A stretch of DNA of 64,000 nucleotides from Carnobacterium mobile DSM 4848. GTDB lineage: Bacteria; Bacillota; Bacilli; Lactobacillales; Carnobacteriaceae. Shown in pieces: positions 1 to 11,082 of this stretch. The stretch is taken from positions 682,001 through 746,000 of the forward strand of contig NZ_JQMR01000001.1 in the NCBI RefSeq assembly GCF_000744825.1. The letters are read 5' to 3'. A program made the position numbers and the translations under genes. The notes beneath the pieces were generated by a model. The model was not told where the DNA came from. It did no database searches and worked only from the letters and a program-made list of their open reading frames with translations. The stretch's first letter is position 1. Every line of letters starts with the position of its first letter.

Positions 1-1013
1 CGGTCAAAGCTTTCATCTTCAAAAACATCTTCAACTTTTCTAGCATCTAAAGTCCGGCCTTCAACGACTTCTTCTACATGCAGTCGTTTAGCATTGTCTT
101 GCACTAATTTTACTTTGTGGGAATGCAAATCAAGTGCTGTGACTTTGCCACCAGCTGCTGCTGAGAGATAAGAAGCAATGTGCGTTGTTTTCCCTCCAGG
201 AGCTGCACAAGCATCCAACACTTGATGATGAGGCTCAATTTGCATCACTGGAGCAACCAACATTGAAGTTTCATCTTGCACAGTCAATTGACCAGATTGA
301 AATAAAGGCGATGATGCAAAATGCCCACCATTACTGATAACTCCTACAGGCGAAACTTCACTAGCTCGTACATCAAAGCCTTCCTCTTCCAGCGCTTCTA
401 CTGCTTCTGCTACAGACAAAAATTTTTCATTTACACGTGCACTGGCATGGCTAGGATTTAAGATAGCCTCTCCTAACTCTTTCGTCTCTGCCAAACCTAT
501 TTCATCTACAAACTTTTTAACTAACCATTTTGGCATGCTGATTTCAATACTTAACCGTTCAATAGGGTCTTCCAGAACTTCAAGCGACTTAAACCCTTTA
601 CGCTCAGCATTACGTAACACACCATTAACAAATTTACTCACACCAATATGTCCTTTTTTCTTAGCTATTTCTGCTGCTTCAAATAAAATAGCATGAGCTG
701 GGATTTTGTCTAAATAAATCATCTGATAAATCGATAACCGCAATAAATTTTTTACCCAAATATCCACTTTTTTATCTTCACTCAAAAAATCGGATAAATA
801 ATAATCTAACGTTAACTTGCGTTGCAAAACTCCATAAACTAATTCTGTTAACAAACGCGCATCTGCAGAAGTCAAATTATTTTTTTGAATGGCTTCATTC
901 AGTAATAAATTAGAATAAGAATGATTTTTTTCTGTTTTTTCTAAAATCGACATCGCAAGATAACGACTCGTTTTTTTAATGTTTCTCTTTTGCGGATTTT
1001 GATTATTTTCCAT
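1..1013 (-). CDS. rsmB: 16S rRNA (cytosine-967-C5)-methyltransferase RsmB, 3' end cut by window
   Basis: RsmB methylates C967 of 16S rRNA using S-adenosylmethionine. The gene begins with an ATG at 1011-1013, and 337 codons stay open to the window edge; the family is about 440-450 aa, so the C-terminal quarter is missing. The first ~140 residues form the NusB-like RNA-binding region. The SAM-binding loop of m5C methyltransferases, DACAAPGGKT, is encoded around 188-215. The start overlaps the end of fmt by 11 bp, indicating translational coupling in the coaBC-priA-def-fmt-rsmB operon. The family call is secure from motif and context; the end of the protein cannot be checked. Confidence 0.93.
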   Translation of the reverse strand, partial: MENNQNPQKRNIKKTSRYLAMSILEKTEKNHSYSNLLLNEAIQKNNLTSADARLLTELVYGVLQRKLTLDYYLSDFLSEDKKVDIWVKNLLRLSIYQMIYLDKIPAHAILFEAAEIAKKKGHIGVSKFVNGVLRNAERKGFKSLEVLEDPIERLSIEISMPKWLVKKFVDEIGLAETKELGEAILNPSHASARVNEKFLSVAEAVEALEEEGFDVRASEVSPVGVISNGGHFASSPLFQSGQLTVQDETSMLVAPVMQIEPHHQVLDACAAPGGKTTHIASYLSAAAGGKVTALDLHSHKVKLVQDNAKRLHVEEVVEGRTLDARKVEDVFEDESFD

Positions 1014-1956
1014 TATAGCCTACCTTTTCTCCAACTGTTAATTGGCTGCCGACTCCGCTTAAGAAAGCTTTCGCAGTCATTTTACTTTTCCCGGCTGGTT
1101 GCAGCTCATTTAATTGAAGCACTGTATTTTCTCCACAAGCAACAAAAATGGCTTCTTTTTCAATGCGGATAATGATTCCTGGCAACTCAGACGTCTGCTC
1201 TTCTAAAGGCGTTACGTCCCATATTTTTAGCCGCTTATCTTTTAGAAAAGTATACGCACCCGGCCAAGGACGCATTCCCCGCACTTTCCAGTCAATTTCT
1301 TTTGCCGTTTTAGTCCACTCAATGATTTCTTCTTCGGCTTTAATATTCGGGGAATAAGTAACTTTTTCTTCATCTTGCTGAATGGGAGTAATTTTCCCTG
1401 CCAATAAATCCGGCAAAGTATCCATCAGTAAGTCTCTGCCCAAACGACTTAACCGTTTGAATAAAGTTCCTACATCATCTTTTTCTGTTATTTCCAATGA
1501 ACGTTGGCTTAAAATAGCACCAGCATCCATTTTCTTTTCCATATACATAATCGTTACACCGGTCTCTTTTTCTCCTCTGATTAGAGCATAATGAACGGGT
1601 GCCCCGCCACGATATTTTGGCAAAAGTGAAGCATGTACATTGATTGCTCCATATGTGGGAACATCTAATAACTTTTGCGGCAAAAATTGCCCAAAGGCAG
1701 CCGTTACAAGTAAGTCTGGTTGCAACTCAATGATTTTAGCTAATTCTTCAGAACCAGAAATTTTTTCAGGTTGTAAAACTAAAAGCCCATGCTTTAAAGC
1801 AGCTTCTTTTACCGGTGTAGGTGTCAATATCTTTTTGCGCCCGACTGGACGATCCGGTTGTGTCACTACAGCTGCGATCTCATAATCAGCAGCAATCAAT
1901 GCTTCTAAGATAGGTACAGAAAAATCAGGAGTACCCATAAAAATTAGTTTGGTCAT
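1003..1956 (-). CDS. fmt: methionyl-tRNA formyltransferase
   Basis: Formylates initiator Met-tRNA with 10-formyl-tetrahydrofolate before translation initiation. The 317-aa length is normal for Fmt. The N-terminal Rossmann-like formyltransferase domain starts MTKLIFMGTPDFSVPIL, with the family signature LPKYRGGAPVHYALIRG around residues 113-129 (the usual second Asn position is not evident in LLPKYRGG, though the fold signature is clear). The C-terminal OB-like tRNA-binding domain follows from about residue 205. Its ATG overlaps the def stop in an ATGA quartet, so the two genes for making and removing formyl groups are translationally coupled. Confidence 0.96.
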   Translation of the reverse strand: MTKLIFMGTPDFSVPILEALIAADYEIAAVVTQPDRPVGRKKILTPTPVKEAALKHGLLVLQPEKISGSEELAKIIELQPDLLVTAAFGQFLPQKLLDVPTYGAINVHASLLPKYRGGAPVHYALIRGEKETGVTIMYMEKKMDAGAILSQRSLEITEKDDVGTLFKRLSRLGRDLLMDTLPDLLAGKITPIQQDEEKVTYSPNIKAEEEIIEWTKTAKEIDWKVRGMRPWPGAYTFLKDKRLKIWDVTPLEEQTSELPGIIIRIEKEAIFVACGENTVLQLNELQPAGKSKMTAKAFLSGVGSQLTVGEKVGYNGK

Positions 1957-2447
1957 TTTATATTTTCCTCCATATAGGTTTCTAAATCTTCAGGCAGAAT
2001 GGATTGAATAATTTTATCCGTAAACAACTTTCCTTCTAAATGCTCTAATTCATGCTGAAAGACACGCGCTAGATAATCTTCTGCTTCTACTTCATAAGCA
2101 TCGCCATTCCGGTCAAAATAATTTAGCACAATTGTATCTGCTCGTTCTACTGTTCCAAAAATTTCAGGAAAACTTAAACAACCTTCTACATCAATCGTTT
2201 TCCCTGCTGTTTTAATAATTTGCGGATTGATCATTTCAAACAAACCCGTTTCCTCATCTATTTCTACTAAAGCTATTCTGAGAGATTGGTTTACTTGAGG
2301 AGCGGCAATTCCGATCCCATCGTTTGCAACCATTGTTTCGTACATATCATCCAATAATTCAAGAATGTCGTCTGTGATTTCCATAACTTCTTTTGCTGGT
2401 GTTGTTAACATTGGATGAGGGTATTTTACTATTGGCAAGACAGCCAT
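1953..2447 (-). CDS. def: peptide deformylase
   Basis: Removes the N-formyl group from nascent proteins. All three deformylase motifs are visible in the 164-aa protein: GIGIAAPQV (motif I), EGCLSFPE with the metal-ligand Cys (motif II), and QHELEHLEG carrying the HExxH metal site (motif III). The short length suggests the compact form rather than the longer Gram-positive type II enzyme, so a second deformylase may exist elsewhere in the genome. It lies between priA (20 bp upstream) and fmt (4-bp overlap). Function is secure. Confidence 0.96.
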   Translation of the reverse strand: MAVLPIVKYPHPMLTTPAKEVMEITDDILELLDDMYETMVANDGIGIAAPQVNQSLRIALVEIDEETGLFEMINPQIIKTAGKTIDVEGCLSFPEIFGTVERADTIVLNYFDRNGDAYEVEAEDYLARVFQHELEHLEGKLFTDKIIQSILPEDLETYMEENIK

Positions 2448-2467
2448 ACTTTTCCTCTTTTCTATGA

Positions 2468-4882
2468 TTAAATAAAGTGCATCGGTTCAGAGTCAATCGC
2501 AATTTGTAACCCTTGCACCATCTCTTTTTGTGAATGATCCAGTAATTCTTGTAATTGATTAAATAAGGTCGGTTCATTTTTATACTTGATAATCGTTTGA
2601 TAATAATAGCGGTTATTTACACGAGCAACGGCTTTAGGTGTTGGACCTAAAAGGATGGTTTCTTCTTTTAGGTGAGGTTTAATGAATTGAACGATTTCCT
2701 GCATTTTTTTCGCTGCTTTCAATTCTTCTGCATGGCTTGTTGTAATCAGAATAGTAAAGTAGTAAGGCGGGTAATTGCCGCGATGCCTTAAAAACATTTC
2801 TTTTTGATAAAAAGCATCATAGTCATGCTGTTGAGCCAGCTGGATGGCATAGTGTTCTGGATTAAAGGTTTGGACAACGACTTCACCCGTTAAATCGGCA
2901 CGCCCTGCTCGTCCGCTCACTTGTGTCAATAATTGAAAGGTCCGTTCACTTGCTCTAAAATCTGGCAAACCCAATCCAGTATCTGCATTCAAAACGCCTA
3001 CTAATGTGATATTAGGGAAATCTAATCCTTTCGCAATCATCTGGGTCCCCAGTAAAATATCAGCTTCTCCATTGCCGAAAGCTGATAATAACCGTTCATG
3101 TGATCCTTTTTTTCGTGTAGTATCAACATCCATTCGAATGATTTTTGCTTCTGGTAAAAGTTCATTCAATTCTTCTTCGATCTTTTGTGTACCTGTGCCG
3201 TAATAGCGAATTTTATGCCCTTTACAACTTGGACAAATTCGAGGAATAGCTTCTTCATGTCCACAATAATGGCATTTCATCGTTTTGGTGTCCATATGCA
3301 ATGTTAGCGAAATATCACAATTAGGACATGGCAAAACAAAGCCGCAATCGCGACACATAACGAAGGAAGAATACCCTCGTCGATTAAGCAAGAGAACGGT
3401 TTGTTCTTTTTTGGCTATCCGTTCTTTTATCTTACTTTGTAAAAGAAGTGAAAAATTGCCGCGATTGCCTTTTTTTACCTCTTCTCGCATATCCACGATT
3501 TCTACTGATGGCAGTTCACGCTGATTTACACGTTCCGGCAATTCAAGCAAGGTATAGACCTTTTTTTGTGCACGGGCACGTGATTCTAAGGAAGGAGTCG
3601 CACTTCCTAATACAACTGGGCAATGATGATAATTTGCTCGCCAAATAGCAATATCTCTCGCATGGTAGCGTGGGTTTTCGTCTTGCTTATACGTACTTTC
3701 GTGTTCTTCATCAATAATAATAACGCCAATATTTTTAACAGGAGCAAAAATGGAAGAACGGGCTCCAACGACTACTTTCGCTTCTTCCCTTTCTATTTTG
3801 CGCCATTCATCATATTTTTCCCCAACTGATAAACCGCTATGCAAAACCGCTACTGCCTCACCAAAACGGCCTTTGAACGAATTTACCATTTGAGGCGTTA
3901 AAGCTATCTCAGGAACAAGCATCAAAGCAGATTGTCCATTTTTTAATGTTTCGGCAATCGTTTGTAAATAAATTTCTGTTTTCCCACTGCCGGTTACTCC
4001 TTTTAAAAGAAAAATCTCTGAACGTTTTTCTTCTAAAGCTTTTAAAATAGGGGACAAAGCTTGCTGTTGTATGTGGCTTAACGTAAAAGCCGTTGATTTT
4101 TCAAACTGTTGCTTTTCAAAAGGATCACGGTAAACCTCTTCTTCAAAAAAAGAGAGCCACTTTTTCTTTTGGCCTTCTCGTAAAACAGCTGAAGAGACAG
4201 AAGTAGTTTTCCTGATTTCTTCGACGCTGATTGTTTGTTCATTTAATGATTGAAGCACTTCTAATAATAAACGCTGTTTTGGGGCTCTTTTTCCAAGCCC
4301 AATTTTTTCTTCTTCTAATTGCTCAAAAGTTAGATTCGCTTGAATCATCCGTCTCTTTTTAGTTTTAGCTTGGTTCTTAACGACATATGAAATCTCAACC
4401 GCTTCTTTTTTCTTTAAATCTAGCAGCTGCGGCAATAAGTTACGCTCAACTGCTTCATCCCAGCTGATTTCACTGCGTCCTTTAAAAAGTTCAAAATACA
4501 ACTCTTCTGGAATTTCATCTATGACACGTATTTTTTTTTCATACTTAGCCCGCAAAATAGCCGGCAGCATCGTTTGATAGCAAGTAATTTGAAATGAAAA
4601 AGTTTTATTGGCCATTTCTTGTCCTAACCATAACATCTCTTTGTTCAACACAGCTGTTAAATCCATTAGTCCTGAAATAGCTTTTAACTCTCCTTCAAAA
4701 TCGCTTGATTGAGTAATCTCAACAACAAATCCCTGTACTTTTCTAGCTCCTTGTCCAAAAGGAACTTCTACTCGCATACCTGCCATGATTTGATTCTCGA
4801 ACTCTGCGGGTATGGAGTAATCATAAGGTCTATTTGTCTGCATCGTTGGTACATCTACGATAATTTTAGCAATTGAAACCAC
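2468..4882 (-). CDS. priA: primosomal replication-restart helicase PriA
   Basis: PriA recognises abandoned forks and reloads the replisome. The 804-aa protein has an N-terminal DNA-binding region (residues 1-200), then a superfamily 2 helicase core with Walker A GVTGSGKTEIYLQ, Walker B DEEH, GSATPS and the helicase C-terminal motif QVSGRAGRA. Between the two RecA lobes is the zinc-binding insertion with eight cysteines (CRDC, CPNC, CHYC, CPSC). Full length with no missing motif. It is 12 bp downstream of coaBC, in the usual Firmicute order. Confidence 0.97.
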   Translation of the reverse strand: MVSIAKIIVDVPTMQTNRPYDYSIPAEFENQIMAGMRVEVPFGQGARKVQGFVVEITQSSDFEGELKAISGLMDLTAVLNKEMLWLGQEMANKTFSFQITCYQTMLPAILRAKYEKKIRVIDEIPEELYFELFKGRSEISWDEAVERNLLPQLLDLKKKEAVEISYVVKNQAKTKKRRMIQANLTFEQLEEEKIGLGKRAPKQRLLLEVLQSLNEQTISVEEIRKTTSVSSAVLREGQKKKWLSFFEEEVYRDPFEKQQFEKSTAFTLSHIQQQALSPILKALEEKRSEIFLLKGVTGSGKTEIYLQTIAETLKNGQSALMLVPEIALTPQMVNSFKGRFGEAVAVLHSGLSVGEKYDEWRKIEREEAKVVVGARSSIFAPVKNIGVIIIDEEHESTYKQDENPRYHARDIAIWRANYHHCPVVLGSATPSLESRARAQKKVYTLLELPERVNQRELPSVEIVDMREEVKKGNRGNFSLLLQSKIKERIAKKEQTVLLLNRRGYSSFVMCRDCGFVLPCPNCDISLTLHMDTKTMKCHYCGHEEAIPRICPSCKGHKIRYYGTGTQKIEEELNELLPEAKIIRMDVDTTRKKGSHERLLSAFGNGEADILLGTQMIAKGLDFPNITLVGVLNADTGLGLPDFRASERTFQLLTQVSGRAGRADLTGEVVVQTFNPEHYAIQLAQQHDYDAFYQKEMFLRHRGNYPPYYFTILITTSHAEELKAAKKMQEIVQFIKPHLKEETILLGPTPKAVARVNNRYYYQTIIKYKNEPTLFNQLQELLDHSQKEMVQGLQIAIDSEPMHFI

Positions 4883-4894
4883 TCTCTCACATCC

Positions 4895-6100
4895 TTACTT
4901 TTTCATTCGTTTAATGGCTTCTTCAAAAATTCTTATAGCAATTTCTTGTTTGCTGCGAACAGAAATTTCAACAGGTTGCTCCTCAGGCATAAAGATCGTA
5001 ACTTCATTTGTGTCTTTATTAAAACCTGCATAGGATTTAGAGACATCATTTGCTACAATCATATCTGCTTTTTTTCGCGTTAATTTTCCACGAGCATATT
5101 TTTCGATATCATGGGTTTCAGCAGCAAAACCAATCAAAAATTGGTGCTGTTTTTGCTGGCCTAATTGAGCTAAAATATCTGTTGTTTTATCTAAGAAGAT
5201 TGTCATCGTCGTTTCATTCTTTTTAATTTTTTGAGCTGCTTGTTCTTTAGGACGGTAATCAGACACAGCTGCGGCCATTACAACAATATCCGCTTGTGCA
5301 TATTCGTTCATTACAGCTTCCAACATTTCTTGAGCCGAGTTTACTGGAATAAGTGTAACTCCAAAAGGTTCTGTTAACTGTTGTGTCGCAGATACCAAAA
5401 TGACTTCTGCTCCCAAATCCCTGGCTGCATTTGCCAAACTGTACCCCATCTTTCCAGATGAGTCATTTGTAATATAACGAACTGGATCAATGCGTTCTTT
5501 TGTTCCTCCGGCTGTTATGACAACGCGTTTATTTTTTAACGGCAAATCCGGTTGTTGTGTAACTAAGAAGTTTTTAACCGTTTCGATGATGTCAATAGGT
5601 TCCGGGAACCGTCCTTTTCCTTCATAACCTTCTGCTAAGAAGCCTGTAGCAGGTTCCATAACAAAACGCCCATCGGCTTCTAAAATTTTAAAATTGCGAA
5701 CAGTAGCTGGATTTTCTAACATATGAGAGTTCATTGCCGGAACAACAAAAACCGGCGTCGTTGTAGCCAGTAAAGCTGTTGTAACAAAATCATCAGCTAT
5801 TCCATTCGCTATTTTAGCTATGACATTAGCCGTAGCTGGTGCAACAATTGCAATGTCTCCCCAATCTGCCAGATGAATATGACTAACCTTATCGCTTTCG
5901 CGTTCGTCAAATGTGTCAGTATACACATGATGTTTGCTTAGGATTTGAAAAGTCAAAGGTGTCACAAATTCTTGCGCTGATGCTGTCATGGCTACTTTTA
6001 CATTGGCACCTTGCTTAATGAATTGTCTAACTAAATCAGCAGCTTTGTATACAGCAATTCCACCTGAAACATACATCACTACGTTTTTATTTTTCAACAA
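4895..6100 (-). CDS. coaBC: bifunctional phosphopantothenoylcysteine decarboxylase / phosphopantothenate-cysteine ligase
   Basis: Catalyses two consecutive steps of coenzyme A synthesis. Residues 1-180 form the FMN-dependent decarboxylase (CoaC), with GGIAVYKAADL at the flavin-binding start, the catalytic-His region SHIHLADWGD and PAMNSHMLENPA. Residues 190-401 form the ligase (CoaB), with TAGGTKERIDPVRYITN and AAVSDYRP. At 401 aa it is a complete fused enzyme. A 209-bp gap separates it from rpoZ upstream; this gap has no convincing gene, so a separate promoter is possible there. coaD, a later step, is at 51.3 kb. Confidence 0.96.
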   Translation of the reverse strand: MLKNKNVVMYVSGGIAVYKAADLVRQFIKQGANVKVAMTASAQEFVTPLTFQILSKHHVYTDTFDERESDKVSHIHLADWGDIAIVAPATANVIAKIANGIADDFVTTALLATTTPVFVVPAMNSHMLENPATVRNFKILEADGRFVMEPATGFLAEGYEGKGRFPEPIDIIETVKNFLVTQQPDLPLKNKRVVITAGGTKERIDPVRYITNDSSGKMGYSLANAARDLGAEVILVSATQQLTEPFGVTLIPVNSAQEMLEAVMNEYAQADIVVMAAAVSDYRPKEQAAQKIKKNETTMTIFLDKTTDILAQLGQQKQHQFLIGFAAETHDIEKYARGKLTRKKADMIVANDVSKSYAGFNKDTNEVTIFMPEEQPVEISVRSKQEIAIRIFEEAIKRMKK

Positions 6101-6309
6101 TTTAGATTGCCTCCTCTTTGATACTTACGTGCCTGAATGATCCCTTTCTATATTTTACTAAAAAAGAAGGCATTTGTCTTGTGAACATCCGCATTCTCTT
6201 TCTTTTCTTTCTTCTTTATACAAAAAGAAAAGTACCCCAAAACAGGCAGATACCTATTTTGAAGCACTTAAATAGAGCATACGTTGCAAAATTGACCTGT
6301 CTCTAGCAG

Positions 6310-6525
6310 TTATTCTGTCAAACTAACTGTTGTAGGATCGATAACTAAATCGCCAGCATCAATTTCCTCTAAAGCTCGGCCGACATTTTTATGAGATTGG
6401 TATTCTTCCAACATAGGCATTGCTTTGCCGTCTAATTCATGCGCACGTTTACTTGCTAAGATTACCAAAGAATATTTTGAATCGATTTTTTCTAATAAAC
6501 TATCAATAGATGGATGTAACATCAT
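6310..6525 (-). CDS. rpoZ: DNA-directed RNA polymerase omega subunit
   Basis: Small RNA polymerase subunit that helps assemble beta-prime. The 71-aa protein has the omega signature [20 protein letters not shown] followed by ASKRAHEL, where the RxxxL core contacts beta-prime. It is 6 bp downstream of gmk, the classic gmk-rpoZ pair. The length is typical of Lactobacillales omega. Confidence 0.96.
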   Translation of the reverse strand: MMLHPSIDSLLEKIDSKYSLVILASKRAHELDGKAMPMLEEYQSHKNVGRALEEIDAGDLVIDPTTVSLTE

Positions 6526-6531
6526 AGTTTT

Positions 6532-7164
<633 letters not shown>

Positions 7165-7205
7165 CTAAAAAAATCATTTTATTCCATCTTTTACAAAAAA
7201 GAGGG

Positions 7206-7436
7206 TTAATCAAAAGTTGCTAAAAAGGATTTGAGTGTATTCATTTCTTCGTTGGTCAATGTTAAACCTTTTCCCATTTTTTCATGATCGGGTGCCCAGT
7301 CACGAATATCAAATTTAGGCGGATTTCCATTCCAACTCACTAAATTCAGTTCTTTACGCCAACCTTTATTATTTTCAGAAAGCACTGCTATTTCTTCCAT
7401 AATTTCATAAGAAAATTTTTGAGCCACTTCGTTCAC
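7206..7436 (-). CDS. YdbC-family (PC4-like) single-stranded DNA-binding protein
   Basis: A 76-aa protein matching the YdbC family of Lactobacillales, known from a Lactococcus structure to adopt a PC4-like ssDNA-binding fold. The sequence shows the family pattern: an N-terminal beta strand (FSYEIMEEIAVLSE), then GWRKELNLVSWNGNPPKFDIRDWAPDHEKMGKGLTLTNEE, ending in a short helix. It is a single gene between gmk and the patatin-like lipase, on the same strand. A housekeeping role in DNA or RNA strand handling is inferred from the fold; no specific pathway is shown. Confidence 0.85.
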   Translation of the reverse strand: MNEVAQKFSYEIMEEIAVLSENNKGWRKELNLVSWNGNPPKFDIRDWAPDHEKMGKGLTLTNEEMNTLKSFLATFD

Positions 7437-7536
7437 TCCTCACTATAAACAACTTAAATAAGCTTCTATAAAACATTTGATAATGAGTACTTGCCTTTCA
7501 GTGTACCATAAATGCCACTATTTTGTATAATTTTTC

Positions 7537-8916
7537 TTACAAATTTATATTTTTTATTTGATCCAGACAAACCGCCATCATGAAGACATGCGGCTTTTGC
7601 CGGATTAAATAGTTCACTTTCCAGTTATACCATTCTTCCTCCTGATTTCTATCCATTAAATCGGTAAAATAAAACAACATTTTTTTATTTGAAAGCAGCG
7701 GAAGGGTTTCAATATACCGGGCTATCCATTCTTCTACCGAATAAGTTACATTAATTGAAAGCAATTGGTCAACCTCTTCAAAAGATGTGCTATTCAGCAA
7801 TTCTTTATATCTTTCCAGGATCCGCTTTTCAAATGACTCAAATTCGTATACTTGAGTAGGACTGATCATAAACAATTTCCCAATCAATTCATAGATAGCA
7901 TAAACCAATTCTTTTTTTCCAATTTTTCCTTTCCAGCTCTTGTTTAAAGCAATCAGCAGCTTCCTTTGCTGGTTTTCTGTCTTAAAGAAAGAAGCCGCAA
8001 AGCGTTTATCTGGATGGATTAAAAAGGAAGCAAAGCGCCTATAAAACTCTTCGTAATGTTTTTCAAAACCGGCTTTCTCAAAGGTGTACCAACTGCCCTC
8101 ATAGAAGTCATATGCTTTCATTGTCTCATAATAACCTAATGCAATATTGATATCTGCTCGATTTTTATCAAATAAAAGGAAATTACCTAAAGGCCATTTA
8201 CTGCCTAATTGGCGAATGGGTATACTCCCATTAGTTAAGGGTCTTTTTAATGAGACTAAGCCATTAATCGGCACGCTGATGATTTCAGTCGGATTTTTTT
8301 TAAGTGCCAAATCAATCGGCAAGTCTTCATAATAACCGCCGTCAATATATTCTTTCCCTTCTATTCGCGTAGTCTGCATAGCGGGATAAAAAGAAGCACT
8401 GCCGAGTAAATAGAGCCCTAGTTGGCCAAATGGAATATCAGATAAAAAGAATTCTTGGTGTTTCATTGAAGGATATTCAGTCAATGTCAAACCAAATGCT
8501 ATCTCGCTTTTTCTGATAGCTGCTTCATCTGATACATAGGTATCAATCATACTTTTTAAGGGTGTCGTATCAAATCCTCTTTTTTTTACTGCTGAAAGAA
8601 TAAAACCGCCTACTGTTCGTCGGTAACTTTTAAAACTAGTCGTTTCAAAAGACTTATTCAGTTTTAACACATGACGGGTTTCTATTGTCCGCCACATTTT
8701 TTCAGCTTGTTCGTATTTATTTTGAAGAATCAACGCTCCGTTCAAAGCCCCAACAGAAGTGCCTGTCAAGATATGAATGGGCACGTTTAGTTCTTTTAAC
8801 GCTTTCCAAACTCCGATTTGATAAGATCCCCTAGCTCCCCCGCCTCCTAATACAAGTGCTACTTTCTCCTCTTGCTTTTTCGCCATAAAGATTTCTTGCA
8901 GGCTGTCCTTTTTCAT
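7537..8916 (-). CDS. patatin-like phospholipase with C-terminal extension
   Basis: Predicted lipid acyl hydrolase. I place the start at the ATG at 8914-8916, where AAGGAG lies 9 nt upstream; the frame is open further, to a TTG at 9000, but without a good ribosome-binding site. In the resulting 459-aa protein the oxyanion loop GGGGARG is at about residues 24-30, the nucleophile elbow GTSVG has Ser54, and the DGGYYEDLP motif has Asp192, so the Ser-Asp dyad is intact. Residues ~290-459 form a helical extension of unknown role. No signal peptide is seen, so it is probably cytosolic. It lies downstream of, and is separated by a terminator from, the V-ATPase operon. The substrate is unknown. Confidence 0.87.
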   Translation of the reverse strand: MKKDSLQEIFMAKKQEEKVALVLGGGGARGSYQIGVWKALKELNVPIHILTGTSVGALNGALILQNKYEQAEKMWRTIETRHVLKLNKSFETTSFKSYRRTVGGFILSAVKKRGFDTTPLKSMIDTYVSDEAAIRKSEIAFGLTLTEYPSMKHQEFFLSDIPFGQLGLYLLGSASFYPAMQTTRIEGKEYIDGGYYEDLPIDLALKKNPTEIISVPINGLVSLKRPLTNGSIPIRQLGSKWPLGNFLLFDKNRADINIALGYYETMKAYDFYEGSWYTFEKAGFEKHYEEFYRRFASFLIHPDKRFAASFFKTENQQRKLLIALNKSWKGKIGKKELVYAIYELIGKLFMISPTQVYEFESFEKRILERYKELLNSTSFEEVDQLLSINVTYSVEEWIARYIETLPLLSNKKMLFYFTDLMDRNQEEEWYNWKVNYLIRQKPHVFMMAVCLDQIKNINL

Positions 8917-9037
8917 CTGAGTCAACTCCTTAAGGTAAGTATACAGAACCATTTCGTTTTCCGACATCGAAAAGAGTTCAAGAAAAGAAGCGGTAACCAA
9001 TCTTTTAATTAACTCCTCTATCTCATCTGATATACAG

Positions 9038-9071
9038 AAAAAGGCAAAATCATTTTTGATTTTGCCTTTTT
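9038..9071 (-). terminator. rho-independent terminator of the V-ATPase operon
   Basis: A perfect 15-bp inverted repeat (9038-9052 and 9057-9071) with a TTTT loop, ending in a T run in both directions. It begins one base after the ntpD stop codon on the minus strand, so the operon ends at ntpD. Confidence 0.92.
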
Positions 9072-9072
9072 C

Positions 9073-9699
9073 TTACCCCATATCTTTTACTTTCATCAAA
9101 CGAGTAATATTGGCTCTTTCGTTTTCGTCCAATTTCATTTGAATAAAGTAAATGGTTTCTTCTAATTGCGGAATCGTCATGTACTCCAATGCGTTAACCC
9201 GACGTCGTGTTTTTTCGATTTCATCTGCCATTAATTGACAAGTCTTTTCTATTTCTGAAAGTTCTAACAACTGCGGCATTACCGCTGACATTTCTTCAAT
9301 GGATGTATCCAATTCACTATTCGAATTTAAATACCCATAACGCAATTCATTTGTTTCTTCTTTTTCATCATATTGGAAATTCATAACGGGAACAGCTACA
9401 CTCATAATATTTCTTTCGTACAGTTCCAATTCTACTGAACGAGGAGGAATAGCTACAAGTTCTTCAATGAAATTTTCATTTAATAAGGCTTTAGCCATTA
9501 CAAAAGACTGCATAGCACTTGTTAATTTAGCTTCTACTTCTGCACGCAGTTCGTTGTTTTTACGGATCAATGTAATAAACTGACGCATCAGCTCATCTTG
9601 TTTGTCTTTCAGCAACTTGTGTCCACGTGTAGCAGTAGATAACCGTTCTTTCAAAATAGTTAATTCCATTCGTGTAGGATTAACATTTAATTTTGCCAT
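9073..9699 (-). CDS. ntpD: V-type ATPase subunit D (central stalk)
   Basis: Central rotor-shaft subunit linking the catalytic A3B3 head to the membrane ring. The 208-aa protein starts with the characteristic [36 protein letters not shown] in the first 45 residues and is mostly long helices suited to an antiparallel coiled coil (residues ~5-75 and ~140-205). It follows ntpB by 6 bp and is the last gene of the operon; the terminator directly abuts the stop. E. hirae has ntpH and ntpJ after ntpD, and neither is present here. Confidence 0.96.
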   Translation of the reverse strand: MAKLNVNPTRMELTILKERLSTATRGHKLLKDKQDELMRQFITLIRKNNELRAEVEAKLTSAMQSFVMAKALLNENFIEELVAIPPRSVELELYERNIMSVAVPVMNFQYDEKEETNELRYGYLNSNSELDTSIEEMSAVMPQLLELSEIEKTCQLMADEIEKTRRRVNALEYMTIPQLEETIYFIQMKLDENERANITRLMKVKDMG

Positions 9700-9705
9700 T
9701 TAGAC

Positions 9706-11082
9706 TCACTCCCCTTTCGGCAGATATTCGTCCAGCATGTCGTCTTTGATCCGTTTCAATTCAGTTCTAGGTAAAATAGCTAGTAATTCCCATGCTAAAT
9801 CTAACGACTCTTCAATTGTGCGGTTTGTATAATTCCCTTGGTTTACGTATTCTTTTTCAAAACGATCGCCAAATTCAGCATACAGTTTATCCGTTTCCGA
9901 AAGAGCTGATTCTCCTAGAACGACTGCCAATTCTTTCGCTTGCTTTCCTTCTGCATACGCTGCAAATAGTTGGTTCATAGTGGCAGCATGGTCTTTTCTT
10001 GTTTTGCCTTCACCTGTTCCTTTGTCCTTTAAACGAGATAAAGACGGTAAAACGTTTATCGGCGGCTGTATTCCGCTGTTGTATAATTCACGGGATAAAA
10101 TAATTTGTCCTTCCGTGATATAACCAGTCAAGTCGGGAATCGGATGAGTGATATCATCTTCAGGCATCGTTAAAATTGGTATTTGTGTTACAGAACCTTT
10201 TCCACCTACTAAACGACCTGCACGTTCAAATAACGTTGCTAAGTTCGTATACAAATAACCTGGATAACCACGACGTCCCGGAACTTCACGTCTGGCAGCC
10301 GAAACTTCACGTAATGCTTCACAGTAATTTGTCATATCCGTCATAATTACTAAGACATGCATATCTTTTTCGTAAGCTAAATATTCTGCTGCTGTCAACG
10401 CCATTTTCGGAGTTGCAATCCGTTCAATAGCTGGATCGTTAGCCAAATTGATAAACATAACAGAGTGATCGATTGCGCCTGTTTCACGAAAATCTTCCAT
10501 AAAAAATTCAGCTTCTTCAAAAGTAATGCCGATCGCTGCAAACACAATGGCAAACTCTTCTTCGGAATTCAAAACCGTTGCTTGTCTTGCGATCTGAGCA
10601 GCTAATTCCTTATGAGGCAAACCAGATCCTGAAAATACCGGTAATTTTTGTCCCCGGACCAATGTATTTAAATGATCAATAGTGGAGATCCCGGTTTGGA
10701 TAAACTCATCCGGATAGTCGCGTGCCATCGGGTTGATGGCTTCTCCGTTTACATCTAAGGTTTTTTCAGGAATCAATTCTGGTCCATTGTCATTAATTCG
10801 ACCCATTCCATCAAAAATTCGACCAACCATATCTTCAGAAACATCCAACGACAAAGGTCTGCCTAAAAAACGAACTTTTGTGTCTTTTAAGTTGATCCCA
10901 CTGGAACCTTCAAAGATTTGGACCATCGCTTTATCGCCATCGATTTCTAAAACTTGTCCTCGTCTTCTTTCGCCATTTTGCATTTGAATATCGACTAATT
11001 CGTCAAATTTAACCCCTTCAACGCCTTCAACTGCCATTAAAGGACCAACAGCTTCTGTTACTGTTCTATATTCTTTAAGCAT
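9706..11082 (-). CDS. ntpB: V-type ATPase subunit B (non-catalytic nucleotide-site subunit)
   Basis: Non-catalytic partner of subunit A in the V1 hexamer. The start is the ATG at 11080-11082, giving [15 protein letters not shown] as in other NtpB proteins, with an AAGGAGGT site 10 nt upstream; the upstream in-frame extension lies inside ntpA and is not used. The 458-aa protein has the B-type pattern: the degenerate P-loop GSGLPHKE replaces Walker A, and the arginine-finger region [11 protein letters not shown] is present. The start overlaps the ntpA stop by 8 bp. Confidence 0.97.
   Translation of the reverse strand: MLKEYRTVTEAVGPLMAVEGVEGVKFDELVDIQMQNGERRRGQVLEIDGDKAMVQIFEGSSGINLKDTKVRFLGRPLSLDVSEDMVGRIFDGMGRINDNGPELIPEKTLDVNGEAINPMARDYPDEFIQTGISTIDHLNTLVRGQKLPVFSGSGLPHKELAAQIARQATVLNSEEEFAIVFAAIGITFEEAEFFMEDFRETGAIDHSVMFINLANDPAIERIATPKMALTAAEYLAYEKDMHVLVIMTDMTNYCEALREVSAARREVPGRRGYPGYLYTNLATLFERAGRLVGGKGSVTQIPILTMPEDDITHPIPDLTGYITEGQIILSRELYNSGIQPPINVLPSLSRLKDKGTGEGKTRKDHAATMNQLFAAYAEGKQAKELAVVLGESALSETDKLYAEFGDRFEKEYVNQGNYTNRTIEESLDLAWELLAILPRTELKRIKDDMLDEYLPKGE

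Noticed and set aside
6118..6306. 62-aa plus-strand ORF between coaBC and rpoZ
   Set aside because: No ribosome-binding site, low-complexity composition, opposite strand to a tight operon; only a gap of about 200 bp.
7537..9000. Longer start (TTG at 9000) for the patatin-like lipase
   Set aside because: No ribosome-binding site upstream, whereas the ATG at 8916 has AAGGAG at good spacing.
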